Assembly: GCF_014269285.1 (NCBI RefSeq)
Contig: NZ_JACOAF010000030.1
Location: 340,046 to 404,045, forward strand
Length of the DNA stretch: 64,000 nucleotides
Source: Rufibacter sediminis
GTDB lineage: Bacteria > Bacteroidota > Bacteroidia > Cytophagales > Hymenobacteraceae
Direction of reading: 5' to 3'
In this document: in pieces, positions 31,725 through 40,555 of the stretch
Position numbering within the stretch: the first letter of the stretch is position 1
Layout: every line of letters begins with the position of its first letter
Program-made: the position numbers and the translations under genes
Notes under the pieces: generated by a model
Told to the model about the DNA's origin: nothing
Database searches by the model: none
The model's input: the letters and a program-made list of their open reading frames with translations, nothing else

Positions 31725-34049
31725 CTATTGGTTTAGCTTAACAATTCTCTGGGTGTTTACTCTTCCATTTGCGGTAACCTCTAAAAGATAGGTGCCGGCG
31801 CCTAAATATGCTACTGGAACATCATAGTGCCCTGCATTGCTTCTTTGCACTCTTTTCTCTGAGTAAAGTTCTTGTCCTTGTAAAGAAAGCACTCTCACCT
31901 GAACATCGGCTTTAAGGCTCTCCTTTAAACTGAAGCGTATTTGGTTTGTGAATGGGTTAGGGAAGGCTGAACCCTGCAGTACAGCGGTCTTCTCATCTGG
32001 GGAAGCAAGAGGGCCCGAGAGGATTTTAATCAGGCCTTTGTAGGTGCCGTTCACCCTATGGATAGCTGCAAAATAAGAGTTGTCATTTCCTTTCACTAGA
32101 TCATAGGCAGAACCTAGCTGCGCATCAGGAATAAAAAGCGGCTCCAGGTAGGTGCCATCTTCCCGCAGGCGGATAATGGAGCCGTTGGTGTTATTGCCAT
32201 CAAAGGAGGTAAACTGCCCTACAACGGTCATACTGCCGTTGGTCTCTGGCAGCATAGTAAAGATATAAGGGCCTGTTGCATGCGCAGGGCCTGACCCGAT
32301 AGAAAAGGAAGCGTCATGGGTGCTGTTGCTGTTCAACCTTACCATATAATCTGCCGGGGTGGTTGGGGTAGCCATGGACCATTTGCCCACTAGTATTTTC
32401 CCATCTGCCTGCACAGCCAGGGAGCGGGCCTGGTAGTTTATGCCAGGGCTTAGATCAAAGGAGGTGTCTAACGAGCCATCGGCGTTTAGGCGGGCTATGA
32501 GTTTGTTGTTAATATTTCCTGCCACCAGTATTTTGCCGTCTGGAGCGGTGGCCAGGGCTGTGACGGAGGAGATATTGATCTTGTTGAAAGCTGGGTCAAT
32601 CATCCCCCCGTAATCCAGCCGCGTTAAGGTGCCCGCCTGATGATCTGGGACTATGATGTAGTTCCCCTGAATGGCTACAACCGGACTTATCCCTCTCATA
32701 TAATTACCCAGTGCAAAGGTCTCATCCAGGGAGCCATCTGGTAAAAGACGGGCGGCGGAACCTGTGTAGGTGCCGTTCACATACGCTAAATCTCCGGCAA
32801 TGATCACCTTGGAGTCTGCCTGAACCAGTACTTTTCTTATGTGTGCCTCGGCCCGAAGATCAGGGGCGAAAGAGGTTTCTATCGTTCCATTCGGGTTCAG
32901 TTTGGAAAGGCCGCTGCTAAAGGTCTTTTGCACTTCAGAGACAGAGCCGCCTATCAGAATGCTGTTGTCTGGTTGTACCACAAGGCTTCTTACCGGCGCC
33001 GTGTCATTGGATTGGACCCTCACAAAGGTATCATCATAGGTACCATCTTGCGTAAATCTAAAGACCAGGGACGGCATAGCTCTTCTGAGAAAGAAGCCTC
33101 CTGCCAGCACCTTCCCTTCCTGAAGGGCCAACGTAGTCACGGTGCCGGTAACACCATTAGTCCCTCCCTGCGTCATGGGGTTGTTGAAAATGACGGAAGA
33201 CCCGTCTTGCGTAAGGCAGCCGATACCCACGAAGCCCGTGTCTGTACTGTTCACTTTGGCTTTCGTGGCAAAATAGATTTTGTTATCCGGGGTGGGAAGC
33301 ACGTCTACAATGCCGTTCAAATCATGCACCTGGTTTTGCCAGGAAAAGGAATAATCCACCGCACCGTTGGCTTGCAGCCGTACCATTTTTCTGTTGCCAC
33401 TGGAGTTCTCAAACCAGGTGAAATCACCGGCTACTATCAACTTTCCATCGGGTTGTGCTTTGATCACCTTCACGTTTCCTTCAGCCCCTGCCGTGAGGAG
33501 AAACGTTTCATCCAAAGAACCATCGGTTTTAAGGCGGGCTATGTTTTTGAGATCAGGGTTAGTCTTCAAGGCAAAAGTGCCCCCAATGAGAATTTTGCCA
33601 TCTGGTTGCACATGAATGGTGTTCACGTTGCCATTGGCCACCGGGCTGGTAAAGGAATTATCTGGGCTGCCGTCTTCATTCAGCCTGGTAATGCCTATGT
33701 TCTGATTCGCAGCAGAGGCTACAATGGGCCCACCTAATAGAAGCTTTTTATCTGTTTGCTCTACTGAGACAAGGTTGCTGTAACTCCAGTAAGCGCTCTG
33801 TGCCTGAAAACCGGCATCAAGGCTCCCGTCGGCCTTTAACTTTGCTAAACCGTAGGCTTGGGTACTTCCTACGGCATCAATGAGGCCAGATACCAAAAGG
33901 CTGCCGTCACTAAGTCGGGTGAGGTGGTGCACGTCAGCGCTTCGTTCCAAAACAGGAGCAAAAGTTGGGTCGATTCTCTGCGAATAACCAGCCAAGGGAA
34001 GCATCAGCATACAGAATAGCAAGGACCGGAGGTGAACGGGTAATTTCAT
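31725..34049 (-). CDS. T9SS-secreted delta-60 repeat protein
   Basis: 774 aa. A signal peptide (MKLPVHLRSLLFCMLMLPLAGYSQ) is followed by at least ten delta-60 type repeats of about 55 residues, each with a pattern such as LKADGSLDAGF, VQPDGKILIGG or LNEDGSPDNSF, predicted to fold as a beta-propeller/solenoid. The C-terminal 80 residues (AFPNPFTNQIRFSLKESLKADVQVRVLSLQGQELYSEKR ... GTYLLEVTANGRVNTQRIVKLNQ) form a type A type IX secretion sorting domain, so the protein is exported to the cell surface. Its base use is somewhat AT-richer than the neighbours. Its role is unknown; it may be an adhesin or surface scaffold. Confidence 0.92.
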   Translation of the reverse strand: MKLPVHLRSLLFCMLMLPLAGYSQRIDPTFAPVLERSADVHHLTRLSDGSLLVSGLIDAVGSTQAYGLAKLKADGSLDAGFQAQSAYWSYSNLVSVEQTDKKLLLGGPIVASAANQNIGITRLNEDGSPDNSFTSPVANGNVNTIHVQPDGKILIGGTFALKTNPDLKNIARLKTDGSLDETFLLTAGAEGNVKVIKAQPDGKLIVAGDFTWFENSSGNRKMVRLQANGAVDYSFSWQNQVHDLNGIVDVLPTPDNKIYFATKAKVNSTDTGFVGIGCLTQDGSSVIFNNPMTQGGTNGVTGTVTTLALQEGKVLAGGFFLRRAMPSLVFRFTQDGTYDDTFVRVQSNDTAPVRSLVVQPDNSILIGGSVSEVQKTFSSGLSKLNPNGTIETSFAPDLRAEAHIRKVLVQADSKVIIAGDLAYVNGTYTGSAARLLPDGSLDETFALGNYMRGISPVVAIQGNYIIVPDHQAGTLTRLDYGGMIDPAFNKINISSVTALATAPDGKILVAGNINNKLIARLNADGSLDTSFDLSPGINYQARSLAVQADGKILVGKWSMATPTTPADYMVRLNSNSTHDASFSIGSGPAHATGPYIFTMLPETNGSMTVVGQFTSFDGNNTNGSIIRLREDGTYLEPLFIPDAQLGSAYDLVKGNDNSYFAAIHRVNGTYKGLIKILSGPLASPDEKTAVLQGSAFPNPFTNQIRFSLKESLKADVQVRVLSLQGQELYSEKRVQRSNAGHYDVPVAYLGAGTYLLEVTANGRVNTQRIVKLNQ

Positions 34050-34098
34050 ATGGCAAAGGCCAAGAAGCAGGTAAGTGCTTGGTGATTATAAAAATAGC

Positions 34099-34137
34099 TC
34101 CGTTTTAAGGCCGTTTTATGTAAAACGGCCCGAAAAC
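34099..34137. repeat. Family A nested palindrome, strong copy
   Basis: CCGTTTTAAGGCCGTTTTA, TG, TAAAACGGCCCGAAAACA. It lies directly beyond the terminator of the pmbA gene and 50 bp upstream of the delta-60 gene start. Confidence 0.88.
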
Positions 34138-34165
34138 AAAAAAGCCCCTCTCCGTGGGAGAGGGG
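34138..34165 (-). terminator. Terminator of the tldD-pmbA operon
   Basis: On the minus strand CCCCTCTCC-CAC-GGAGAGGGG is followed by CTTTTTTG, a hairpin with T-run, 13 bp after the pmbA stop. The flank CCTCACCTTAACCCCTCTC resembles a widespread intergenic repeat. Confidence 0.85.
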
Positions 34166-34177
34166 TTAAGGTGAGGT

Positions 34178-35494
34178 CTACACCGCGTCAGACAAGCTGG
34201 TGAAGGTGAAGTCTCTGATCTTCATGGGCGGCACCAGGTTGCCCCCAATGCGTTGCGCCTTTCCTAAAGCTTCCAGGTTGTTGAGCATGATGACGGGGCT
34301 TTCGTTGAAGCGGAAGTTCTTCACGGGGTGCTTGATCTTGCCGTTCTCAATGTAGAAGGTTCCGTCACGGGTGAGGCCGGTGTAGAGCAGGGTCTGCGGA
34401 TCTACGGCCCGGATGTACCACAAGCGCGTTACCAGAATGCCTTTCTGGGTGCCTTTGATCAGGTCTTCCAGGCTCTGGTTGCCGCCGGCCATGATAAAGC
34501 CGCCCGGCATGGGCAGGCCTTTCACGCCTTTCTTCTGGGCCCAGAACTGAGAGTACGGCATGTTTTTCACCACGCCTTTGTCAATCCAGGTGACTTTCTC
34601 GTGCGGACGGCCGTCGCCGGCCCAGGTAGAGGTAGGAATCTCGGGGTTGGTAGGGTCTGAGGTGATGGTCACGCGGGCATCGAACATCTTCTCGCCTAAT
34701 TTGGTGGCCCCGCCGGTTTTGCTCAGGAAAGAACGACCTTCCTCGGCGGAACGCGCGTCCATGCTCCGGAACATGTTCTGCAGCAGGTCTACTGCGGCGG
34801 TAGGCTCCAGAATCACGGTGTATTTGCCCGGCTCAATGGCTTTGGCGCTCATAGAACCCAGGGCTTTCTGCGCGGCAATCTCAGAGGCCGCCGCCGTATC
34901 CAGTCTGCTGACATCGCTCACATCGCGAGTAACGTAACCAGACCCGGTACCGTCTTCGGTGCGCATGGTCACGGAGAAATCTACGCCGGAGCTTTGGTTA
35001 TAGGCAAACAGACCCTTGGAGTTCATCTTGGCGTTGAACCCGCTACGGTCTTCCCAGAAACCGGCCGAAGTCAGTTTCTTGCTGTCGGCGAGGGCCATGC
35101 TTTTGCGGGCGGCCTCGGCGCGGTACTCAGGATTGATGTCTGCCGTGGATTTGAACCACGCGTTGCTGGGCAGGTAGTTCTGCGGTCCCAGCATGGGCAC
35201 GTACTCAGGGCTTTCGGGGGCAATGCGGGCCACCTCTTCGGCGCGGCGCACCACTTTCTCCAGCGAGGCATCGTCAAATTCATTGATGGTAGCCACGCCA
35301 CTGCGTTTGCCAAAACGGGCTTCCACGGCCAGGGACATGTTCTCTTCCTCGCCGCTGGTGGAAACGGTGCTGCGGGCGTAGCGGATGTTGCCGCCCTTAT
35401 AGCCGCTGAGGTTCACCTCGCACTCATCGGCTTTGGAATAGCTCAGGGCTTTTTTGAGGAGCGCCTGGGCTTGATCTTTACTTAATATTGCCAT
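34178..35494 (-). CDS. PmbA/TldE-like subunit of a TldD/PmbA pair
   Basis: 438 aa. Family features are SKADECEVNLSGYKGGNIRYARSTVSTSGE, ARFGKRSGVATINEFDDASLEKVVRRAEEVAR and the C-terminal ILVTRLWYIRAVDPQTLLYTGLTRDGTFYIENGKIKHPV. No HExxxH zinc motif is present, as expected for the PmbA/TldE-type subunit. In E. coli the TldD/TldE protease trims unfolded peptides such as microcin B17 and CcdA. It lacks a signal peptide, while the partner upstream carries a Tat-like signal, which is odd for a heterodimer. It begins 68 bp after the tldD-like gene. Confidence 0.9.
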   Translation of the reverse strand: MAILSKDQAQALLKKALSYSKADECEVNLSGYKGGNIRYARSTVSTSGEEENMSLAVEARFGKRSGVATINEFDDASLEKVVRRAEEVARIAPESPEYVPMLGPQNYLPSNAWFKSTADINPEYRAEAARKSMALADSKKLTSAGFWEDRSGFNAKMNSKGLFAYNQSSGVDFSVTMRTEDGTGSGYVTRDVSDVSRLDTAAASEIAAQKALGSMSAKAIEPGKYTVILEPTAAVDLLQNMFRSMDARSAEEGRSFLSKTGGATKLGEKMFDARVTITSDPTNPEIPTSTWAGDGRPHEKVTWIDKGVVKNMPYSQFWAQKKGVKGLPMPGGFIMAGGNQSLEDLIKGTQKGILVTRLWYIRAVDPQTLLYTGLTRDGTFYIENGKIKHPVKNFRFNESPVIMLNNLEALGKAQRIGGNLVPPMKIRDFTFTSLSDAV

Positions 35495-35562
35495 TGGTTA
35501 GTATCACGTATCAGGTAGCAAGACACACGACTTTGCAGAAGTGTGTTGCCAGCTGGAGTTAA

Positions 35563-37206
35563 TTAAATCTTACGACCAGTATTGATCACGTTCACGCCGT
35601 TGAAGCGAGTGTGGGCGGAGCCGTGCGATACGGCGCTTACCTGGCTGGGCTGACCTTTGCCGTCAAAGAAGGAACCGAACAGGCGGTAATCGCTCTCGTC
35701 ACACACAGCGGCGCAGGAGTTCCAGAATTCCTGGGTGTTGCTCTGGTACGCCACGTCTTCCAATGGACCCACAATCTTGCCGTCTTTGATCTCATAGAAC
35801 AGCTGCCCGCCGAACTGGAAGTTGTAGCGCTGCTGGTCAATGGAATAAGAGCCGCGTCCGGCAATGTAAATGCCGCGTTTCACGTCTTTGATCATCTCGT
35901 CTACGCTCAGTTTCTGCTTGCCCGGTGCCAATGACACGTTAGGCATGCGCTGGAACTGCACCGAGCTCCAGTTATCGGCGTAAGAGCAGCCGTGCGATTC
36001 TTTTTCGCCCAAGATGTGCACTTGATCACGGGTGGCCTGGTAGTTCACCAGCGTACCGTCTTTGATGAGGTCCCAACGCTTGGTTTTCACGCCTTCGTCG
36101 TCATAACCAACTGCTCCTAAAGAGCCCGGCTGCACCTTATCAGCGAAGATGGTGACGTGCTTGCTGCCGTACGGGAAGTTCTTGGTTTTCCATTTGTCCA
36201 GCGTGGCGAAGGAGGTACCGGCGTAGTTGGCCTCGTAGCCCAGCACGCGGTCCAGCTCCAGCGGGTGACCCACGCTTTCGTGGATGGTGAGGCCCAGGTG
36301 GTTCGGGTCCAGCACCAGGTCGTATTTACCGGCCATTACACTCTTGGCGGTGAGTTTCTCGCGGGCCTGCTTGGCCGCCAGACCAGCATCCGCGACAATG
36401 TCAAAGTATTTATCGTACCCGATGAGGCCGGTACCTTCGGGGCCTTTCATGGTAGGGGCTTTCACGGTGAGGTACTCGTATCCCATTCCCATGGGCGCGC
36501 TCAGGGCGTCGCGGGTCTTGAACTTACCGGAGGCTTTGTCTACGGCGGTTACCGTGAAGTTAGGCCAGATGCGGTGGATGTCCTGGTCAATGTAGGAACC
36601 GTCTGTAGAGGCGAAGTATTTCTGCTCGTTGATCTGGAACAGCGCGGAGTTCACGAAATTGGCACCGTTGGCCAGCGCGGCGGCGTTGGCGGCCAGCAGC
36701 AAATCGGCTTTCTCTGAGACCGGCACCGCGAAGGCGTTCTGTTTAATGGGCGTTTTCCAGGAAACCTCGCCATACCCCTGCTGCGGGGCCAGTTGCACCG
36801 GCTCTTTCTGCAGTTTGGCGTTGGCTTTGGCGATGGCCACGGCCTGCTCAGCGGCTTTGGCAATGCCTTTGTCGCTCACGTCTGAAGTGGCGGCGAAGCC
36901 CCAGGTACCGTTGGCGATGACGCGCACGCCCACGCCGTAGGACTCCGTGGTGCTGATGCCCTGCACCTGCTTCTCACGGGTGAACATGTTCTGGGAGAGG
37001 TAGCGCCCGATGCGCACATCGGTGTAGGTGGCGCCTTTGCTTTTGGCGGCGTTGAGGGCCACATCGGCGAGGCGTTTGTGCAGGGCCACATCTACGGGCT
37101 CCAACGCGCGGGCCGGGTCAATCTCGTGACCGAAGGTGGGCACGTTGGAAAGCAGCAGCCCTCCTACGCCCATGGCCGTCAGTCCAATAAAATCACGTCT
37201 TTTCAA
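35563..37206 (-). CDS. TldD-like metalloprotease with Tat-like signal
   Basis: 547 aa from a TTG at 37206, read as M-K-R-R-D-F-I-G-L-T-A-M-G-V-G-G-L-L-L-S-N-V-P, a twin-arginine-type signal; no ATG exists at this end and the longer frame starts at a TTG in AT-rich leader. The zinc motif HExxxH is intact as H-E-S-V-G-H in LGLTIHESVGHPLELDRVLGYEANYAG, making this the catalytic subunit of the TldD/PmbA pair. Other features are VRIGRYLSQNMFTREKQVQGI and the C-terminal GSYSIDQQRYNFQFGGQLFYEIKDGKIVG. It probably works outside the cytoplasm, which is inference from the signal. Confidence 0.9.
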   Translation of the reverse strand: MKRRDFIGLTAMGVGGLLLSNVPTFGHEIDPARALEPVDVALHKRLADVALNAAKSKGATYTDVRIGRYLSQNMFTREKQVQGISTTESYGVGVRVIANGTWGFAATSDVSDKGIAKAAEQAVAIAKANAKLQKEPVQLAPQQGYGEVSWKTPIKQNAFAVPVSEKADLLLAANAAALANGANFVNSALFQINEQKYFASTDGSYIDQDIHRIWPNFTVTAVDKASGKFKTRDALSAPMGMGYEYLTVKAPTMKGPEGTGLIGYDKYFDIVADAGLAAKQAREKLTAKSVMAGKYDLVLDPNHLGLTIHESVGHPLELDRVLGYEANYAGTSFATLDKWKTKNFPYGSKHVTIFADKVQPGSLGAVGYDDEGVKTKRWDLIKDGTLVNYQATRDQVHILGEKESHGCSYADNWSSVQFQRMPNVSLAPGKQKLSVDEMIKDVKRGIYIAGRGSYSIDQQRYNFQFGGQLFYEIKDGKIVGPLEDVAYQSNTQEFWNSCAAVCDESDYRLFGSFFDGKGQPSQVSAVSHGSAHTRFNGVNVINTGRKI

Positions 37207-37280
37207 GGGTTTGTTTGTTAGGTAAGCGAGAATTTCGGGGGCAAAAAGATTTGCACTTCTAAGTTTACTTGTTGTTGCGG

Positions 37281-37320
37281 AGGAAAACAAGCCAACTTTC
37301 AGAAAACACCCCTAAAACGG
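37281..37320. repeat. Family A nested palindrome, half-degraded copy
   Basis: AGGAAAACAAGCCAACTTTC, then AGAAAACACCCCTAAAACGG. The right half is good, the left half degraded. It is 75 bp upstream of the tldD-like start codon. Confidence 0.5.
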
Positions 37321-37461
37321 CTTTTTACCGATTAGCCAATCAGCAGAAACGCAGGCGGAAGGATGTATCTATTCTCTTCTGTACCTCAAGCGGTTACATT
37401 AGGCAGAAGCGAGGGAAAACTTTATCCACCGGACCTTTTCATGCGGCCACCGCCTCAGAGA

Positions 37462-37557
37462 TTTGCAAACTTCCGCCCATAGTAGGTCCAAGTTGAAAAC
37501 TTGAACCAGAGAATGCACTTGATATCGAACTGAAAACCTGAACCAGAGAAAGCACTT
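37462..37557. repeat. AAGTTGAAAACTTGAACC repeat, two tandem units
   Basis: TTGCAAACTTCCGCCCATAG, then TAGGTCCAAGTTGAAAACTT-GAACCAGAGAATGCACTT, then the unit again as AACTGAAAACCTGAACCAG-AGAAAGCACTT about 37 bp on. Related copies are inside the insertion at 15099-15268 and, reversed, at 47203-47228. The 100-codon minus frame across it is not a gene; the rest of the 37321-37700 stretch holds nothing recognisable. Confidence 0.7.
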
Positions 37558-37700
37558 ACTAAATAGACATATGAGAAGTGGGCACTTAAATAGAACGCTG
37601 CTTAGCCTGGAAAATCTGCTTCGTTTGAGAAATTCGCCCAGTCTGCCCAAAAAGACAGCTTCTCCGGCCTTCTTACTTCCTGCTCGCCTACGGCATAACA

Positions 37701-37736
37701 CAAACGCCCCGGCTGATCACTCGGCCGGGGCGTTTG
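37701..37736 (-). terminator. Terminator after the DUF2807 gene
   Basis: CAAACGCCCCGGC and GCCGGGGCGTTTG, perfect 13-bp arms with a 10-nt loop, 20 bp 3' of the stop codon at 37757. Confidence 0.85.
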
Positions 37737-37756
37737 TCTGGTAACAGGAAAGGAAC

Positions 37757-38464
37757 TTAGATGGGTTTTACTTTGCCCATGCCGTTGTGGCTGATTTTGG
37801 GCGAGCCTTTGTAGCCGATGTTCACAATGCCGGCGGCATCTACATTCAGTTCTTTGGCCACGTTTACCTCGGCGTTGCTGGCTCCGGCGGCGTCAATGGA
37901 CAGGTAATCGGTTTTGAGGTCAAGGGCTTTCAGGTTGGTGGCTCCGGCCAGGTCCAGACGCACTTTGGGGGCACTACCGCTCAGGGTCACTTTGGTGCCG
38001 CCGGCCAGTTCTGCCTCCAGTTGCTTCACCTGCACCACCATGGTGGCGTTGATGCCTCCGGCGAAGTCCAGTTTAAGCGTGCTACCGGTAATGGCGTTGG
38101 TGGAGGTGAGTTTGATGCCGCCGGCCAATTCCAGCGTTTGCAGATCTCGCACGGTTACGTAAGCCTTCAGGCGTTTGGCGTTCTTGATGCTGTTGTTCTT
38201 GGTTTTCACCACCAGAATGCCGTTTTCTACTCGGGACTCAATGAGCGGCAGAATGTTTTCCTCGGCTTCCAGTTTCAGGCTGGGGGTGGCGCCTTGGGTG
38301 AGCACCACCTCAAAACCACCGCTCACCCGCAGCCCTTTGAACGCACTCACAGACCGGGCCTCGGTTTTGATGATCCCGTTCCCTTGCACCCCTTGGGCCT
38401 GTACCTGAGACACCAACCCTATTAGGGCGAAGAGCAGTAAAAATTGAGCGAATGTCTTTTTCAT
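37757..38464 (-). CDS. Secreted head-GIN (DUF2807) protein
   Basis: 235 aa from the ATG at 38464 (signal MKKTFAQFLLLFALIGLVSQVQA); the longer frame reads through a family A palindrome. The DUF2807 domain (residues 40-235) starts SVSAFKGLRVSGGFEVVLTQGATPSLKLEAEENI and continues as a repeating beta helix with ...LELAGGIKLTSTN, LDFAGGINATMVV, AELAGGTKVTLSG, LDLAGATNLKALD and IDAAGASNAEVNV: regular A-G-[GA]-x-x units. The family is thought to be a periplasmic or surface auto-adhesin; the role is unknown. It has the same fold class as the DUF4097-like genes at 15.5-17 kb but is not a close relative. Confidence 0.88.
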   Translation of the reverse strand: MKKTFAQFLLLFALIGLVSQVQAQGVQGNGIIKTEARSVSAFKGLRVSGGFEVVLTQGATPSLKLEAEENILPLIESRVENGILVVKTKNNSIKNAKRLKAYVTVRDLQTLELAGGIKLTSTNAITGSTLKLDFAGGINATMVVQVKQLEAELAGGTKVTLSGSAPKVRLDLAGATNLKALDLKTDYLSIDAAGASNAEVNVAKELNVDAAGIVNIGYKGSPKISHNGMGKVKPI

Positions 38465-38471
38465 GGGTGTA

Positions 38472-38510
38472 GCTGTTTTAGAACCGTTTTCTTTAAAAGA
38501 TGCAGAAACT
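38472..38510. repeat. Family A nested palindrome, degraded copy near a start codon
   Basis: GCTGTTTTAGAACCGTTTTC and TTTAAAAGATGCAGAAACTAC. It is 38 bp 3' of the DUF3667 stop and only 8 bp upstream of the DUF2807 start codon, so it would sit in the mRNA leader. Confidence 0.5.
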
Positions 38511-38547
38511 ACCCAAAGGTTGCCTACCTCCGGGGCAAAAAAGAAAA

Positions 38548-39573
38548 TCAAATGGCCAGACTCACCACCAGACCCAGCAGCAGCGTCACCACGCCCGTGA
38601 CCAGGTACAGGAATAGCAGCGTGCACATGTTGAAGAACGTGCGCAGGTACCCGCGCTTGAACACCCGCAGCAAGCCAAAGAAAAGGTACAGAATGCCCAG
38701 CAGATTGGCCCAGCCAAACAAATCAAACGAGGTGAACAGGTACAATGAGAGCATGTACACAATGTACAGCATGAAATAAAAGCAGTGCAGGTGAATGCTG
38801 AAGATCAGGTGCTCCATGTAGAACCGCCGGGCCCGGAAGAAGACCAGCTTGAGCAGCAGCGCAAACACGGGCATGAGCACAAACATCATCACAGACAGGT
38901 ACTTCAGCGCTTTAGCCGCGAGCTCAATTCTGGTGAGCCGCTGAAAATCGGCGGCTTTCTGGAGGAGTCCGCGGGAAAACCAGTTATGCGAAGTGACACC
39001 CATCTGGGTGAGGGCAGCGTCTAACTGCTCTTTGGAGGCGTGGTGCGGAATGCTGTCCAGCGCGGAGAATCGCTCCTTTTCTGTTTCATTGTTCACTACC
39101 AGCAGACTGTCAAAGTTGAGGTTGCGCGCTTCCAGCTCTTTCCGGATGGAGTCCCGGGCCTGGGGCCCCGCCTTGGTAATGAGGCTATCTACCTGAACAG
39201 GCGTCTCCCGGATGTCCTTGCCCAGGACCTCGTCACCGTTCTTGATATGGCCCGCCCGCAGCGAGAGCAGGAAAAAGAAGACAAACGAGATGAACACGTA
39301 CAACCTAATGGGCGGCACGTACCCCATCCGGCGGCCCCGATGGAATTCATTGGTGAGTTTGCCGGGCGCGAACAGCAGGTACTTGAGCGTCACCCAGAAT
39401 TTGCTGTCATAGTGGATGGTGCCTTCCAGCAGTTCCAGCGCCACGTGCTGGAAAGGAACGTTCAGGTCATGGTTCTCCTGCCCGCATTTAGGGCAGAAGT
39501 TATCTGGCTGTTCCTGGGTAAAGACGTAATCACAATTGGTACAGACCGGGTACTTCCGCAGATGCTTGCCCAT
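38548..39573 (-). CDS. DUF3667 protein
   Basis: 341 aa from the ATG at 39573; a GTG further upstream adds a leader of AT-rich residues. The DUF3667 pattern is clear: a zinc-ribbon-like head CTNCDYVFTQEQPDNFCPKCGQENHDL, then the TIHYDSKFWVTLKYLLFAPGKLTNEFHRGRRMGYVPPIRLYVFISFVFFFL segment. Four or more membrane spans follow in the second half. Cytoplasmic zinc ribbon plus membrane domain suggests a membrane sensor or assembly factor; the function of DUF3667 is unknown. It is unlinked to its neighbours by operon spacing. Confidence 0.85.
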   Translation of the reverse strand: MGKHLRKYPVCTNCDYVFTQEQPDNFCPKCGQENHDLNVPFQHVALELLEGTIHYDSKFWVTLKYLLFAPGKLTNEFHRGRRMGYVPPIRLYVFISFVFFFLLSLRAGHIKNGDEVLGKDIRETPVQVDSLITKAGPQARDSIRKELEARNLNFDSLLVVNNETEKERFSALDSIPHHASKEQLDAALTQMGVTSHNWFSRGLLQKAADFQRLTRIELAAKALKYLSVMMFVLMPVFALLLKLVFFRARRFYMEHLIFSIHLHCFYFMLYIVYMLSLYLFTSFDLFGWANLLGILYLFFGLLRVFKRGYLRTFFNMCTLLFLYLVTGVVTLLLGLVVSLAI

Positions 39574-39741
39574 AAAACAGATGAGGTTCTTCCTATATAT
39601 CCGTAGCAAGATACTGCAAACCGCCGCAAGTAACAAAGGCACAAACGTGCGTAAGGCAATGACTCAGTCGATTTCCGTCCGGTACTAAAACCGCCTGACC
39701 AGCAAGGCCTCTGTCGCGGAAATTCTGGAAACATCGAGGGC

Positions 39742-39783
39742 TCTGTTTCAGGCCTTCTTTCCGGAAAACAGCCCTGAAACGGA
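39742..39783. repeat. Family A nested palindrome copy
   Basis: TCTGTTTCAGGCCTTCTTTC, CG, GAAAACAGCCCTGAAACGGA. It ends 13 bp from the stop codon of the gene at 39796. Confidence 0.85.
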
Positions 39784-39795
39784 CCGCACCGCTTT

Positions 39796-40314
39796 TTACG
39801 CCCGCACCACGCCATTGGCTCCAAACCCTACGCCGCCTTCCTCCTGTGTATTGCTGAAAAGGCGCCAGAAATGGGCCGAGGTCTCCAGCACGCCCTGGCT
39901 GGGCTGCACGCGCAGGGTGCGGTTTCCTTCCAGGGAAATGGTCAACTCGCCCTCCGCCGAGGCGGTCACTTGCCAGACCCTGAGCGCGTCTTTCTGCCCC
40001 CGCGCCAGTTCCTGCAGTTTGCGGTCGCGCAGGTTGCTGCCGGGCACCTGCGGATCAAACGCCGGATCGGCGAGGGTTTGGGTATCGCGGGGAATCTCCA
40101 CCTCCTCAAACCGAATGGTGACCGCGCCGGCCTCCTCCAGTTGCCAATGGCAGGCGACCTCCAGCGTCCAGGCGCCCACGTCCAGCACCAGGCCGTTCGC
40201 GTTCCTGATGTGCGCCTTCCCGAAGTGGAAGTACTGTACATGTCCCAGCCGGGTGGCTTTGGTGAAGGGCAGCCCCAGCAAGTGCTGCATTTCCGGAAAG
40301 AGGTTCTCACTCAT
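39796..40314 (-). CDS. Conserved-looking soluble protein of unknown function
   Basis: 172 aa from the ATG at 40314 (MSENLFPEMQHLLGLPF); a TTG five codons upstream is the alternative. Beta-rich with the pattern VQYFHFGKAHIRNANGLVLDVGAWTLEVACHWQLEE and IRFEEVEIPRD, then GELTISLEGNRTLRVQPSQGVLETSAHFWRLFSN. No domain is recognised; the spacing of strands and the conserved-looking FHFG/DVGAW/WxLE motifs suggest a small lipid- or ligand-binding beta domain. The gene is divergent to the acetyltransferase. Confidence 0.65.
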   Translation of the reverse strand: MSENLFPEMQHLLGLPFTKATRLGHVQYFHFGKAHIRNANGLVLDVGAWTLEVACHWQLEEAGAVTIRFEEVEIPRDTQTLADPAFDPQVPGSNLRDRKLQELARGQKDALRVWQVTASAEGELTISLEGNRTLRVQPSQGVLETSAHFWRLFSNTQEEGGVGFGANGVVRA

Positions 40315-40378
40315 ACGCTCGTGTCTCAAGGCAATTACAAACGCGAAGGTACGGTTTTACCTGATGTGACGGCCCCTG

Positions 40379-40416
40379 TGTTTTGCGGGTATTTTCCTGA
40401 AAATGGCCCCAAAACG
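40379..40416. repeat. Family A nested palindrome in a divergent region
   Basis: TGTTTTGCGGGTATTTTC, CT, GAAAATGGCCCCAAAACG. It is 65 bp before the start of the gene at 40314 and about 140 bp before the ATG at 40556. It is 5' of both genes. Confidence 0.8.
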
Positions 40417-40555
40417 AGAACACCCGCAGGCAATCAACCAAACGGTTTTCTGTATATTGAGATGCGGTGATCTTCTATCAAAAGGAATTTCCCCTTTGCC
40501 GAAGGCGGAATCACCGGCGCATCAACGACAACAATCGAACACCTTACAAATCATA

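Noticed and set aside
37399..37701. 100-codon minus frame in the gap between the tldD-like and DUF2807 genes
   Set aside because: It covers the AAGTTGAAAACTT tandem repeats and stops near a terminator; no domain or start context.
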